NCBI GenBank assembly: GCA_004293815.1
Contig: RDZD01000024.1
Coordinates: forward strand, 1 to 64,000
Source: Cytophagales bacterium
GTDB taxonomy: Bacteria > Bacteroidota > Bacteroidia > Cytophagales > Bernardetiaceae
DNA length: 64,000 bases
Reading direction: 5' to 3'
Both the position numbers and the translations under genes were made by a program. The notes beneath the pieces were generated by a model. That model did no database searches and had not been told where the DNA came from. It saw only the letters and a list, made by a program, of their open reading frames with translations. Each line of letters opens with the position of its first letter. Position 1 is the first letter of the stretch. Below, one piece after another: positions 1-9,058 of this stretch.

Positions 1-56
1 ATTGAAACTTCACTGTTTAGTTACGCTAATTAAACGCTTTTGGGGGCTTTAAGAGC

Positions 57-64
57 TAATTTTG
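57..64 (+). promoter_or_regulatory. Possible Bacteroidota -7 element upstream of the SpoIIE gene
   Basis: TAATTTTG fits the Bacteroidota -7 consensus TAnnTTTG and lies 23 bases before the start codon at 88. A TTG at 40-42 is only 14 bases upstream, shorter than the usual spacing, so the -33 match is weak. The call rests on the motif alone. Confidence 0.3.
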
Positions 65-87
65 CGGAAAAATAATCTGTTACCGCT

Positions 88-2100
88 ATGCGCTTCTCTC
101 TCAAAATTGTTCTTCTTTGTTTTTGTATCACCCTACTCTCTTTTTCAGGCTTCTTTTGGACAGCCAATAAAGAGTTTGTGGAAGCCACTGAGCAACAAAT
201 AGCTTCTCAGCTAGAACAAAAAGCTAATTATGCGTTTAGTGGTATTGATAAGTTTATATATGAACGCTTTTCTGATGTGTTGAGTATTGCCTCAGAACCC
301 GTTTTTGTTGATAAAGGAAGTTCTCAGGCGCAGATATCAAGACGTTTAGAGCAGCTCAAGAGTATTTACCCACACTATTTAAGCATGAGTTTTTTTGATA
401 CAAACCGTGTTCGCATAGCGGATACTGGACAGAAGCAGATTGGTGTGCAGCATAACTTGTCTGGCTATTGGGTTGATATTTCTAACTCAGACTTTGCCAT
501 AGATATTTCTTATTCAGAGTCTATGCAGCTTTATCTTATGCACTTTGCGTTTATGGTTCGCGACCAAGACGGGCTGAAAAGAGGGGTTTTTGTGGCCAGA
601 TTGCATTTAGACAAGCTCTATGATACTTTCAAAGAGGTGTTAGGCAGTAAAGATCTTGCCGATAATGTGCATATAGACTTACTAGACGAAGATTTGAATG
701 TAGTCTATTCAAATCATTCAACTACGGAAATGCTTAAGAAAAAGGCCAATTTGCGGTTTGACTCCTCCAATACGCGCGTAGAACCACGCTGGCGAGATGC
801 GGAGAGTATTTACTTTTGTGTTCAGCAAAAAGGCTATAAGTCTTATAGCGGTAACAATTGGAACTTAGTACTTTCTGTGCCGCAAAAAGTAGCCTTTGCA
901 GATGCAATTGAAATGAAACGCAGATTGTTTTATACACTCATACCTATTCTTCTACTGGTGCTTTTGGCGGCCTATCTGGCATCTAAAATGATTACCCGCC
1001 CTATCAAGAAGCTGACCCATGCCGTAACGGATTTAGGTGAGGGCAAAGAGTTTGGCAACCCTATCGAAATCAATTCAACTGATGAAGTAGGAAAGTTGGC
1101 TTCAGCCTTCAACAGAATGGTGGTTAAGCTTAAACATAAAATGCAGGAACAGGAACAATCTAATATAAAACTGACGCAGCTTCACGAACAAGCTCTTCAA
1201 CAAATGAAAGCCATTCAGACAAAAAATGAGCAAATAGAAGCCCAGAATCAAGAAATAGAAATTCAACAACGAGAGCTGCGAGGTATCTATAATGAAATAA
1301 GCCTTAAAAACAACGCCTTTAAGGAAAGCATACGCTATGCGGAGCGCATACAACGCTCTATGTTGCCAGAATGGCAGCTTATACAAGATACTTTTGAGGG
1401 TGTTTCGCTGTTCTATGCCCCACGCGATATGGTAGGTGGAGATTTTTATTGGTTTGAACATATAGAAGTAGAGAAAGCACCTCATTTTTTCTTGGCCGTA
1501 GCCGACTGCACAGGTCACGGGGTTCCAGGTGGTTTTATGTCCATGCTTGGCAACGATTTACTCAATAGCATTGTGCCTATAGAAAAATGCTACAAGCCAA
1601 GAAATATTCTCAATAAACTTAACGAGGGCATCAAACGCAGTCTTCACCAAAACAGCAATAACACACAAAGCCAAGACGGTCTTGAAATTGCTGTTTGCAG
1701 TATCAACTTAGACACACTCAAAATGAACTTTGCGAGTGCCAAGATACCGCTGTTTTTGTTTAGAAAAGGCGAGTTGAGCATTGTACAAGGCTCTAAGCTC
1801 ACCATTGGCGGTGTGGAACGCAACTTTAAGCACCTGGCGCACGGTGAGTCGCCCATAGAAAACCATCAATTCAATCTCAAAGCTGGCGATGTGATCTATT
1901 TGTTTTCTGATGGTTATAAAGATCAGTTTGGTGGCGAAATGAATCGGAAATATTCTAGTAAGCGATTCAAGGAGTTTTTGCAAAGCATACAAGTATATGA
2001 TATGCGCATTCAACAAGATCTTATAGCAGAGGAGTTTGCTAACTGGAAAGGAAGCAATAAGCAGACGGACGACGTTTTGGTGCTGGGCTTTAAGATTTAG
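88..2100 (+). CDS. Membrane sensor SpoIIE-type serine/threonine phosphatase (HAMP + PP2C)
   Basis: A membrane-anchored PP2C-type phosphatase. A hydrophobic N-terminal helix (about 7-27) is followed by an extracytoplasmic sensor-like region (30-275), a second membrane helix (280-301), a HAMP linker starting at TRPIKKL (about 303-352) and a long Gln/Glu-rich coiled coil (353-400). The SpoIIE/PP2C domain occupies about 415-670. Metal-binding motifs GGDFYW (about 450-455) and ADCTGHGVPG (472-481) are intact, so it should be active. In this family such proteins dephosphorylate anti-sigma-antagonist-like partners or act as two-component-like outputs; the partner is not visible here. The gene stands alone, with a hairpin terminator after it at 2153-2191. 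A second protein with the same catalytic domain lies at the other end of the window (62688 onward). Confidence 0.88.
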   Translation: MRFSLKIVLLCFCITLLSFSGFFWTANKEFVEATEQQIASQLEQKANYAFSGIDKFIYERFSDVLSIASEPVFVDKGSSQAQISRRLEQLKSIYPHYLSMSFFDTNRVRIADTGQKQIGVQHNLSGYWVDISNSDFAIDISYSESMQLYLMHFAFMVRDQDGLKRGVFVARLHLDKLYDTFKEVLGSKDLADNVHIDLLDEDLNVVYSNHSTTEMLKKKANLRFDSSNTRVEPRWRDAESIYFCVQQKGYKSYSGNNWNLVLSVPQKVAFADAIEMKRRLFYTLIPILLLVLLAAYLASKMITRPIKKLTHAVTDLGEGKEFGNPIEINSTDEVGKLASAFNRMVVKLKHKMQEQEQSNIKLTQLHEQALQQMKAIQTKNEQIEAQNQEIEIQQRELRGIYNEISLKNNAFKESIRYAERIQRSMLPEWQLIQDTFEGVSLFYAPRDMVGGDFYWFEHIEVEKAPHFFLAVADCTGHGVPGGFMSMLGNDLLNSIVPIEKCYKPRNILNKLNEGIKRSLHQNSNNTQSQDGLEIAVCSINLDTLKMNFASAKIPLFLFRKGELSIVQGSKLTIGGVERNFKHLAHGESPIENHQFNLKAGDVIYLFSDGYKDQFGGEMNRKYSSKRFKEFLQSIQVYDMRIQQDLIAEEFANWKGSNKQTDDVLVLGFKI

Positions 2101-2152
2101 TTACTGGTCTTTTTGTTACCTAAGTTTTAAAACAATCCAAAAATATTAGTTC

Positions 2153-2191
2153 ATAAACGGTGTGGGTCAAAGTCTTACACCGTTTATTTTT
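2153..2191 (+). terminator. Intrinsic terminator after the SpoIIE gene
   Basis: A perfect 11-bp stem (2153-2163 paired with 2177-2187) with a 13-base loop is followed by a short T run. It sits 53 bases after the stop codon. Confidence 0.7.
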
Positions 2192-2218
2192 GATGAATGG
2201 TTACTTTTTTAAACCCAT

Positions 2219-2254
2219 AAAAAAAGTCTTCCTTGCATTGGCTACAAGGAAGAC
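2219..2254 (-). terminator. Intrinsic terminator of ftsA
   Basis: A perfect 10-bp stem (2226-2235 with 2245-2254) has seven A residues on its left flank (2219-2225), which read as a T run on the minus strand. It lies about 90 bases beyond the ftsA stop and ends the ftsQ-ftsA unit, so ftsZ does not follow. Confidence 0.75.
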
Positions 2255-2345
2255 CCAGTTGTCATTTTTAGGAGTCGCGGCCTAAAATACTGACAGTTAA
2301 AGAGATATTGTTCTATGCAAAATTTGGGGGCGTTACCCTCCTGCT

Positions 2346-3692
2346 TTAGTATTTGCTTTTATCCTCAAAGTCATCAACCAGAAGCCCTTTGGCCTTTTTG
2401 AGGAAGCCAAGAAAGCCTGAATCGTCATTTGAGCGATCTAGTTGAGGTGTTTCTGGTTCTGCTTGCTCTACGACAGGTTTTACTACAGCATCTTCTTGTG
2501 GCTGTTTTTCTACAAAACGATGTCCATCGCGCTCGTCCAGAGGCTTATAGCCAGCCAAAACCAAGCCTACGCCTGTAGCATACATTGTGCTCTTAACGCG
2601 GTCTTCTTGAATTTTGCCCAAATATTCATTAGGGTGTCCCAAACGCGTATCAAAACCAGTTTTGTATTCAAAAAGTTCTTTGATGTTACGCAACTGAGCA
2701 CCACCACCCGTTAGGACAATACCTCCAGCAAGCTTGTTGGCAAAACCAGATTTGATAATTTCTGTATTGACAAGCTCTATGATTTCCTCCATACGCGCAT
2801 CGATGATGTACGAAAGGTTTTTGATAGAAATTTCTTTGCTTGCGCGGTCGCGAAGACCTGGGATGCTTACCATTTCATTTTCAGGTATTTTAGAAGGCAT
2901 GCACGAACCAAAACCCGTTTTGAGCTTTTCTGCATGGTTCTGCATCACAGAGCAGCCATATTTGATATCTTGGGTGATGATATCACCGCCAAACGGAATC
3001 ACTGCCGTATGACGCACGATACCGTCCAAGAAAATAGCCACATCGGTTGTTCCTCCACCAATATCCACTACTGCCACGCCTGCTTCTTTCTCGTCGTTGG
3101 TCAGGACAGCCAAACTAGATGCCATAGGCTCTAAAATAAGCTTGTCGATAACCAAGCCACAACGCTCCACACACTTTTTGATATTGCGTATAGAGTTTGG
3201 CGAGGCGGTAATGATGTGAAAATTGGCCTCAAGGCGTACACCTGACATGCCAACTGGCTCTTTTACATTCAGTTCAGAGTCCACATTGTAATACTGAGGC
3301 AAAACATGTATGATTTCATTGCCTGGCTCAGTCACGGTTCTGTACATGTCGTTTGTGAGCCTTTCAATGTCTTCCTGCGAAATTTCTCCATCGCGAGAAG
3401 AGCGTGTAATGCTACCGTTTTTAATAAAACTCTTCACATGCTTGCCCGCTATGCCCACATTGACACGTTTGATGTCCACGTTAGCAGCTTTCTGAGCACT
3501 TTCAAGTGCCTGCGATATAGCCTGTTCTGTTTTGGCGATGTTGATAACTACACCGTCTTTTACACCTTCTGATATGGCTGTGCCCATACCTATGATATCA
3601 AGGTTGCCAAATTCATTCATTTGGCCAACAATAACGCAGATTTTGGTAGTGCCAATGTCCAAACCTGCTACGATGCGCGACTGTTTTTGCAT
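2346..3692 (-). CDS. ftsA: Cell division protein FtsA
   Basis: Actin-like ATPase that anchors FtsZ filaments to the inner membrane at the division site. The N-terminal phosphate loop GLDIGTTKICVIVG (about 10-23) and the second nucleotide loop VDIGGGTTDVA are intact. The 448-residue length is typical of Bacteroidota FtsA. Near the C terminus GFLGFLKKAKGLL is a plausible amphipathic membrane-targeting helix, after a Glu/Pro/Gln-rich linker. ftsQ lies 51 bases upstream on the same strand, so the two are likely cotranscribed. In most relatives ftsZ comes next; here the unit stops at a terminator and meets a convergent gene. Confidence 0.96.
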   Translation of the reverse strand: MQKQSRIVAGLDIGTTKICVIVGQMNEFGNLDIIGMGTAISEGVKDGVVINIAKTEQAISQALESAQKAANVDIKRVNVGIAGKHVKSFIKNGSITRSSRDGEISQEDIERLTNDMYRTVTEPGNEIIHVLPQYYNVDSELNVKEPVGMSGVRLEANFHIITASPNSIRNIKKCVERCGLVIDKLILEPMASSLAVLTNDEKEAGVAVVDIGGGTTDVAIFLDGIVRHTAVIPFGGDIITQDIKYGCSVMQNHAEKLKTGFGSCMPSKIPENEMVSIPGLRDRASKEISIKNLSYIIDARMEEIIELVNTEIIKSGFANKLAGGIVLTGGGAQLRNIKELFEYKTGFDTRLGHPNEYLGKIQEDRVKSTMYATGVGLVLAGYKPLDERDGHRFVEKQPQEDAVVKPVVEQAEPETPQLDRSNDDSGFLGFLKKAKGLLVDDFEDKSKY

Positions 3693-3743
3693 AGAATAGA
3701 ATGAGAAATGAAAATAAATAAGTGATAAAACGATTTTTATGGT

Positions 3744-4499
3744 TTACTTTCCACAAACGAGTTGGTTTTCATAGGCCAAGTTAATGGTTTTATACTCAGA
3801 CCAGCCCTTTCGTGGCAATATTTTTTTATAAAACAAACGCAATTTTTCAAATTTAGCCTCATAATTGGCCGCTGTGCCTAGCATAATAGACTGCGCACCC
3901 ACCTGAGGGAGAATAGTTAGTTGACCATTTTTTGAGTGAATTTCAGCAACTAATGAAGCCCAGAAAGGATTATCATTGATAAAATTCAACATTTTTAGAA
4001 GCACTTGGCCGTCATTGCTGCGCCAGTATTCAGGACGCATCATCAAGGAAACGTCTGTACCCATCATGGGTAGTGCCCTAGAAGTGTGGCGTGTGGAAAG
4101 AGGCATCAAACTTCCCTCTTTGCTTACATAACACCCTGTTCCATCGGGTTTTAAAACCCTAATTAAGGCTTGTTTTTCCTCTACGTCTATAAAAATTTTT
4201 CCGTTTGTACCCAACGAAACTTCACAGTTGGCTACAAACGGACTACGACTCAAAGCAGATTCTAATTCTCTCACTTGTAGTTCTTTTGCTAGCGGGTTTA
4301 GTCCATAGCCACTATTCTGCTGAGAAATGAGCTGACTGACATCTGCCGCACTCAAAAATTGAACACTGTCCTCACCACCTTTTGATTTGATAACCATTGA
4401 TTTAGCATCTAAGACAGCAGATGACACTTGGCCTTCTGATAAGAAAACCAAAAGTACAAAAGCTACTGTACAGATTATATAAATTAATAAGGGGCGCAT
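3744..4499 (-). CDS. ftsQ: Cell division protein FtsQ
   Basis: Bitopic membrane protein linking early and late divisome components. A single N-terminal membrane helix (about residues 3-20) is followed by a POTRA-like region with the phrase EKQALIRV and a C-terminal beta domain, 251 residues in all. I chose ATG 4499 (MRPLLIYI), which puts the helix at the N terminus. An in-frame start at 4541 would add 14 residues. Sequence conservation of FtsQ is low, so the call depends on its position directly before ftsA, the single helix and the length. A minus-strand CAAATATA (TATATTTG on the coding strand) at 4653-4660 could be part of its promoter. Confidence 0.85.
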   Translation of the reverse strand: MRPLLIYIICTVAFVLLVFLSEGQVSSAVLDAKSMVIKSKGGEDSVQFLSAADVSQLISQQNSGYGLNPLAKELQVRELESALSRSPFVANCEVSLGTNGKIFIDVEEKQALIRVLKPDGTGCYVSKEGSLMPLSTRHTSRALPMMGTDVSLMMRPEYWRSNDGQVLLKMLNFINDNPFWASLVAEIHSKNGQLTILPQVGAQSIMLGTAANYEAKFEKLRLFYKKILPRKGWSEYKTINLAYENQLVCGK

Positions 4500-4856
4500 C
4501 AAATCAAACTTCAAAAAGACAGAAAAGCCATTCAAAAGCAATACAAACGAAAAATGAGACTATTTAAGCAACAAACCTCGATTTACGAGGCTTAGTTTAA
4601 ATCGCACACTCATTTATCAATGTTTTGTTTGCAAATATTGTTCTTTTTTTTACAAATATAAATTTTTACAAGAAAAAAATAGATTTTTTTTTCAAACATT
4701 CTTATCAAGCTTTAGTTTTTTACTCCTCCAGCAGCTCTTTGCTCAATTACTGGTCAATAAAAATTTATCTATACAAAAAGGTAAAGGCTAAAAGGATGGT
4801 ATCTTCTTACCATGTTTCACATGAGAGCTATGTGCATAGTTGGTTATAAAAACAAC
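4500..4856. other. AT-rich intergenic stretch upstream of ftsQ
   Basis: This stretch lies between the glycosyltransferase stop and the ftsQ start. It is very AT-rich, contains only a poor 74-codon open frame with Phe/Tyr/Lys-rich translation that I do not accept, and a possible minus-strand -7 element at 4653-4660. It shares low GC with the adjacent 3' two thirds of the glycosyltransferase gene. Confidence 0.5.
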
Positions 4857-5984
4857 TTAATACTTTAACGAGTTAAGATAAGCCAAAAGTCTAGATAGGT
4901 CTTCTTTGCTGCTATATGTATCTTCTGCAATGAACGAGGGATAGAAGACAGTTCTTAAAATTTTTTCTTTTAAATCTTCAGAATCTTCTGTATCAAAATC
5001 AATACTGATATGAGCTTGATAAGGTTCTAAGAAATTATCCCAATATATATTTTTAGAAATTATCATTGGTTTACTAAAAGCTAAGCACTCATAAAATTTT
5101 GTAGGAATCCTCTCTTGATTACTTTCATTTATCTGGTAAGGCATCAAAATGACATCTGAATTTTTAAGATTTTCTAAAATAGTTTCATAGCAAATAGTTT
5201 TTTTTGAAATGGCTAGTTCAATAGCTTTATCAAGATCAATAATATTTTTTAGATAATCTTTATAAGAGTTATCTAAACAATTTCCAACTATTTTTAAGCT
5301 AAAGGATATGTTTGATTTATTTTTATTAAGATTCTTTATTAGTTGAATAGACTTTTCTATAAAATAACTCTTAGAAATGTTTCCATAAACTAAGCAACTG
5401 ATATTTATTTTATCATAAAAGGAAATAAAGTTATAAGAAGGTGTACCAATATATTTTTCAGAAACTTTATTTTCTAATAAGAAACTATTTTTATTTATAA
5501 AGTTAAGATCTTTTTGATATATCTTTTCTGATAATAAGAAACAGTTAATTTTTTTAGAACATGTATTCTCTAAGTATCTTATCGTATTAGCCAATAAAAC
5601 TTTTAATCCTTTAGGATAAATATTTTGATATCTGATATTTTTATAATAATCTTCTTGAATATCATAAATAATATGCTTGACAAATGGTTTGATAAAAAAA
5701 ACTATAGGCAAAAGCTCCACTGCTGCTACGATAAGCACATCGGGCTGCAACTTTTTTACCCATTCGTAGAGCTTGAAAACACAAAGCAAACGTTTGTAGC
5801 TTAAGCGCGAAAACCTAAATTCTGGGTGTAGATGAACGTTTAGATGCGCTGCTTTTTCTGTATTGCCTTCATAGCCAACTAGATGTACTTCGTATTCAGC
5901 TGCAAGGCTAAGTGCTATTTTATGATAAAGCCTGTTGTCATCAACAGGCTTTAACACAGAAGCAATTAAAATTTTAGGGAGCAT
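4857..5984 (-). CDS. Glycosyltransferase (GT4-like), compositionally mosaic
   Basis: Probable GT-B glycosyltransferase for surface polysaccharide or glycoprotein. The N terminus is Rossmann-like (PKILIASVLKP, then DVLIVAAVELLP). The C-terminal half carries SDVILMPYQ and a following Glu-rich segment (ERIPTKFYECLAFSKPMI), the typical nucleotide-sugar site of GT4 enzymes. Length is 375 residues. Base composition changes sharply inside the gene: 5701-5760 has 28 G/C in 60, while 5281-5340 has 11 and 5521-5580 has 13. The first 90 or so codons look native and the rest looks foreign, though the frame is intact. Donor and acceptor are unknown. Confidence 0.75.
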   Translation of the reverse strand: MLPKILIASVLKPVDDNRLYHKIALSLAAEYEVHLVGYEGNTEKAAHLNVHLHPEFRFSRLSYKRLLCVFKLYEWVKKLQPDVLIVAAVELLPIVFFIKPFVKHIIYDIQEDYYKNIRYQNIYPKGLKVLLANTIRYLENTCSKKINCFLLSEKIYQKDLNFINKNSFLLENKVSEKYIGTPSYNFISFYDKINISCLVYGNISKSYFIEKSIQLIKNLNKNKSNISFSLKIVGNCLDNSYKDYLKNIIDLDKAIELAISKKTICYETILENLKNSDVILMPYQINESNQERIPTKFYECLAFSKPMIISKNIYWDNFLEPYQAHISIDFDTEDSEDLKEKILRTVFYPSFIAEDTYSSKEDLSRLLAYLNSLKY

Positions 5985-6004
5985 TGTTTACTCAGCCAAA
6001 CAGA

Positions 6005-6670
6005 TTATTGAGCAATCGTTTTGAGCTGTATTTTAAAGTCAAAATTATCCTTAAGGAAAATTTTGTCAATTACAGAGCCAGCAATACCCCAGTCCTTACG
6101 CATAATGCTAAGTGCGGCTTGAGCAGAAAAGTTTTTGCCGCTGCCTTCTACTTTTGCAGGGAAGGTAACAGGCTTAGAAACACCTTTGAGAGTCAAGTTA
6201 CCCGTAATGGTATGGGTTGCATCAGGGATTTCTGCACCTTCTTTTACCTCAGTAATTTCAAATTGTGCTACTGGAAACTGAGCCACATCAAAGAAATCTT
6301 TGGTGGAAAGGTGACTAATTAACTTGGCTTGTTCTTTGGGATCTGTGAGATCTAAAACTTTCATAGCAGCCATGTTGATGGTAAAAGAACCACCTGTGAG
6401 CTTGCCACCTTCAATCTGCAAAGCCCCTGATTGTAAAGCAATTGTGCCATTGTGGCCTTCTTCTTTACCCGCAATAGATTTTTTGCCTTCCCATGCCAAA
6501 GTGCTCTGGGTGGTATCTATGCTCAGTTCTTGTCCCATGGCAGAGGCCGCGCTGTCCAAAGCTACAGAGGTCGTGTCAGCAGTGGATGTAGTATCAGAAC
6601 CGCCTGATCCACAAGAAGATAAAATAGCAGCGCACAACAAAGCGGCGCACAAAAGATTCAATTTTTTCAT
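6005..6670 (-). CDS. YceI-family lipoprotein
   Basis: Periplasmic lipocalin-like YceI domain protein, a family that binds isoprenoid or other amphiphilic ligands. A lipoprotein signal ends at ILSSC (lipidated Cys20), followed by a Ser/Thr/Asp-rich linker to about residue 45. The YceI domain follows, with the typical phrases TLAWEGKK, LTGGSFTI, FDVAQFPVAQFEIT and GNLTLKGVSKPVTFPAKV. Length is 221 residues. It lies 20 bases before the glycosyltransferase start on the same strand. Ligand unknown. Confidence 0.9.
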   Translation of the reverse strand: MKKLNLLCAALLCAAILSSCGSGGSDTTSTADTTSVALDSAASAMGQELSIDTTQSTLAWEGKKSIAGKEEGHNGTIALQSGALQIEGGKLTGGSFTINMAAMKVLDLTDPKEQAKLISHLSTKDFFDVAQFPVAQFEITEVKEGAEIPDATHTITGNLTLKGVSKPVTFPAKVEGSGKNFSAQAALSIMRKDWGIAGSVIDKIFLKDNFDFKIQLKTIAQ

Positions 6671-6761
6671 ACTTTTTGAGTATTTAGTTTAATCAAAAGC
6701 GATTTTTTTAAAAGAATTTAAACAGAATCACAAAACATCTGTCTTGTTTATAATTAGGTCG

Positions 6762-6769
6762 CAAAAATA
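6762..6769 (-). promoter_or_regulatory. Possible -7 element of the YceI gene
   Basis: CAAAAATA on the plus strand reads TATTTTTG on the minus strand, matching TAnnTTTG, about 90 bases before the start codon. No -33 element is obvious. Confidence 0.3.
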
Positions 6770-6870
6770 AGTTATCTTTTTATTCATTTTGATATAAGTG
6801 AAATAAAAAATTGCAGCTGAGTGCTATATGTGGAGGCATAAGGGGGACATATTTTTTAGTACTGCGGTTT

Positions 6871-6898
6871 TTGTTTGAGGATAAAAACAGTATATTTG
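6871..6898 (+). promoter_or_regulatory. Predicted promoter of murA
   Basis: TTG at 6871-6873 is followed after 17 bases by TATATTTG at 6891-6898. Both elements and the spacing match the Bacteroidota sigma-factor consensus. Transcription would begin near 6905, some 47 bases before the TTG start codon. Confidence 0.5.
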
Positions 6899-6951
6899 GG
6901 TTTTCAAAAACACAATCATTTTGTTGAACCATCTCTAAAAAATATTTTATT

Positions 6952-8271
6952 TTGAAAACAAACATTTCTTTTGAAGTGCAAGGCGGAATCAAACTTCGTG
7001 GTGATATACAGCCTCAGGGTGCAAAAAACGAAGCTCTTCAAATTTTGTGTGCGGTCTTGCTCACTCCCGAAAAAGTGATTATTCGAAACATTCCTGCCAT
7101 TAGAGATGTGCTCAAGCTCATAGAACTTTTGGTAGATTTGGGTGTGGAGGTAACTAAAATAGCCGAAGATGTGTATGAGTTTGAAGCCAAAAACATTAAC
7201 CTAGATTATTTAGAATCCGCAGATTTCAAGCAAAAAGGGGCTGCACTTCGTGGTTCTGTCATGATTTTAGGCCCACTCTTAGCGCGTTTTGGTAAAGGCA
7301 AATTGCCTGAACCTGGGGGTGACAAAATTGGCCGCAGGCGTTTAGATACACATTTTAGAGGTTTTGAGCTGTTAGGTGCCAAATTTCATTACAACGCCGA
7401 ACAAAAGTTTTATGAGATAGATGCTAGTAATTTGCGCGGCACTTATATTTTGTTGGACGAAGCTTCTGTTACTGGTACGGCTAATGTCATTATGACCGCT
7501 GTTTTGGCTAAGGGGCTTACCACGCTATACAATGCGGCATGCGAACCTTATATACAGCAGCTTTGCAAAATGCTGAACCGAATGGGTGCAAATATCTCAG
7601 GTATTGGCTCTAATCTTCTGCGGATTGAGGGAGTGGAGAGCTTGGGCGGCACCACCCACACCATGCTTCCCGACATGATAGAAATTGGTAGTTTTATTGG
7701 TTTGGCTGCTATGACTGCTTCTGAAATCACTATCAAAAATGCCCGCATAGATCAGCTGGGCGTTATTCCGAGAGTATTTCAAAAGTTGGGCATAGATATG
7801 GAGTTTCGTAACGACGATATCTATATTCCTTCACAGTCACACTACACGATAGATAAATTTATAGATGGCTCTTTCTTAACTATTTACGATGCTCCCTGGC
7901 CTGGGTTTACGCCTGATTTAATCAGTATCGTTTTGGTGGTGGCCACACAGGCAGCTGGCTCTGTGTTGATTCATCAAAAAATGTTTGAGAGCCGTTTGTT
8001 TTTTGTAGACAAACTCATCGAAATGGGCGCCAAAATTATTCTCTGCGATCCTCACCGCGCCACAGTTATTGGCCTTAATCACGACTATCCGCTGCGTGGT
8101 ATTTCTATGACCTCGCCCGACATTCGTGCAGGGGTAGCTTTGCTCATAGCAGCACTTTCAGCCAAAGGAACAAGTCTTATTCGTAATGCGGAGCAAATAG
8201 ACAGGGGTTATCAGTTTATAGATCAACGCCTTAATGCTATTGGTGCTCAAATCAAGCGCATAGAAAACTAG
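6952..8271 (+). CDS. murA: UDP-N-acetylglucosamine 1-carboxyvinyltransferase, Asp-type
   Basis: First committed enzyme of peptidoglycan synthesis, transferring enolpyruvate from PEP to UDP-GlcNAc in the cytoplasm. At 439 residues it is full length. GAKNEALQI near the N terminus and the RRRLDTH loop are recognisable. The active-site loop reads PGGDKIG, so residue 124 (codon 7321-7323) is Asp where E. coli has Cys115, the residue alkylated by fosfomycin. The start is TTG at 6952: an in-frame stop occurs at 6925-6927 and no ATG lies between, and the N terminus then matches relatives. The downstream membrane-protein gene begins 30 bases after the stop. Confidence 0.95.
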   Translation: MKTNISFEVQGGIKLRGDIQPQGAKNEALQILCAVLLTPEKVIIRNIPAIRDVLKLIELLVDLGVEVTKIAEDVYEFEAKNINLDYLESADFKQKGAALRGSVMILGPLLARFGKGKLPEPGGDKIGRRRLDTHFRGFELLGAKFHYNAEQKFYEIDASNLRGTYILLDEASVTGTANVIMTAVLAKGLTTLYNAACEPYIQQLCKMLNRMGANISGIGSNLLRIEGVESLGGTTHTMLPDMIEIGSFIGLAAMTASEITIKNARIDQLGVIPRVFQKLGIDMEFRNDDIYIPSQSHYTIDKFIDGSFLTIYDAPWPGFTPDLISIVLVVATQAAGSVLIHQKMFESRLFFVDKLIEMGAKIILCDPHRATVIGLNHDYPLRGISMTSPDIRAGVALLIAALSAKGTSLIRNAEQIDRGYQFIDQRLNAIGAQIKRIEN

Positions 8272-8301
8272 TTTGCTTGTTTCATTTTTAACATAGAACG
8301 C

Positions 8302-9006
8302 ATGTTGTTTACAGTCCCCAAAGATCCGCCTTACCTGAGGTTATTGGCTAAGCTTATACCCGACTTGGTATCCTTGGTGGGGGTATTTCTTTGGGGCTGG
8401 TCGTTTTTTGTCATCATGTATTTGTTTTGGTGGGAAATTCTGTTCGAAAGCTTAGGCGCACGCGTGGGCGCGTACATATGGCATAAACGTGGTTGGATAA
8501 GCAATTCTCAATATACTTTAGCCAAACGCTCCTTTGCGACACTCCTTTTTATGTATAGCGTCTATTGGGTGTTTGTAGTGGTAGGGGTGGGATTTTTGAG
8601 CAATGCGGGAACTGATGGATTTATTGAAACCTTGCAAGTTCTATTTTTTGGCGACCACTATTTTTCTTTGATGCTATGTTGTTTGTTTTTATTTGAGGTG
8701 GGCGCACTCATAAAAGCTCAAAAAGAGGCTGAGGCCAATCCGCCCGTGCCAGTAGATGTGGATATAACTTTTAAAGAGAGAGTTGGTAAAGAGGAGTCTG
8801 AAACTAACACCGTCATGCCGCGTAGTGCTATTGTTATGCACCTCACTCTTATTTTTGGTTTAATGGTGTCTTTTTTACCGCGCCAGCTGCCCGATTCTTT
8901 CCATCAGTATTTTGAACTAGTACATGCTCGCCCCGATGTGGCTTTCTTGTGTGTGTTTATAGCAATCAAGTCTATACCCACTTTTTACGATTACTTTAAA
9001 GAGTGA
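8302..9006 (+). CDS. Integral membrane protein, DUF6498-like
   Basis: Predicted polytopic inner-membrane protein of 234 residues. The N-terminal region (LVSLVGVFLWGWSFF, then LFWWEILFE) resembles the DUF6498 pattern of a Gly-Trp-rich helix followed by an acidic helix. Further hydrophobic segments lie near residues 70-95, 115-135, 175-190 and 205-225, with a charged cytoplasmic loop between about 140 and 170. The family has no known function. It probably shares the murA transcript, with 30 bases between them. The family assignment comes from memory of the pattern and is tentative. Confidence 0.6.
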   Translation: MLFTVPKDPPYLRLLAKLIPDLVSLVGVFLWGWSFFVIMYLFWWEILFESLGARVGAYIWHKRGWISNSQYTLAKRSFATLLFMYSVYWVFVVVGVGFLSNAGTDGFIETLQVLFFGDHYFSLMLCCLFLFEVGALIKAQKEAEANPPVPVDVDITFKERVGKEESETNTVMPRSAIVMHLTLIFGLMVSFLPRQLPDSFHQYFELVHARPDVAFLCVFIAIKSIPTFYDYFKE

Positions 9007-9058
9007 GCAATAACGCTAAGAGCCAAACGGCTTTGGGGCTTATCAGAAAGACATTTGT

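Noticed and set aside
4625-4849. A 74-codon plus-strand frame upstream of ftsQ
   Set aside because: The translation is Phe/Tyr/Lys/Ser-rich, as expected from AT-rich DNA, with no protein-like pattern.
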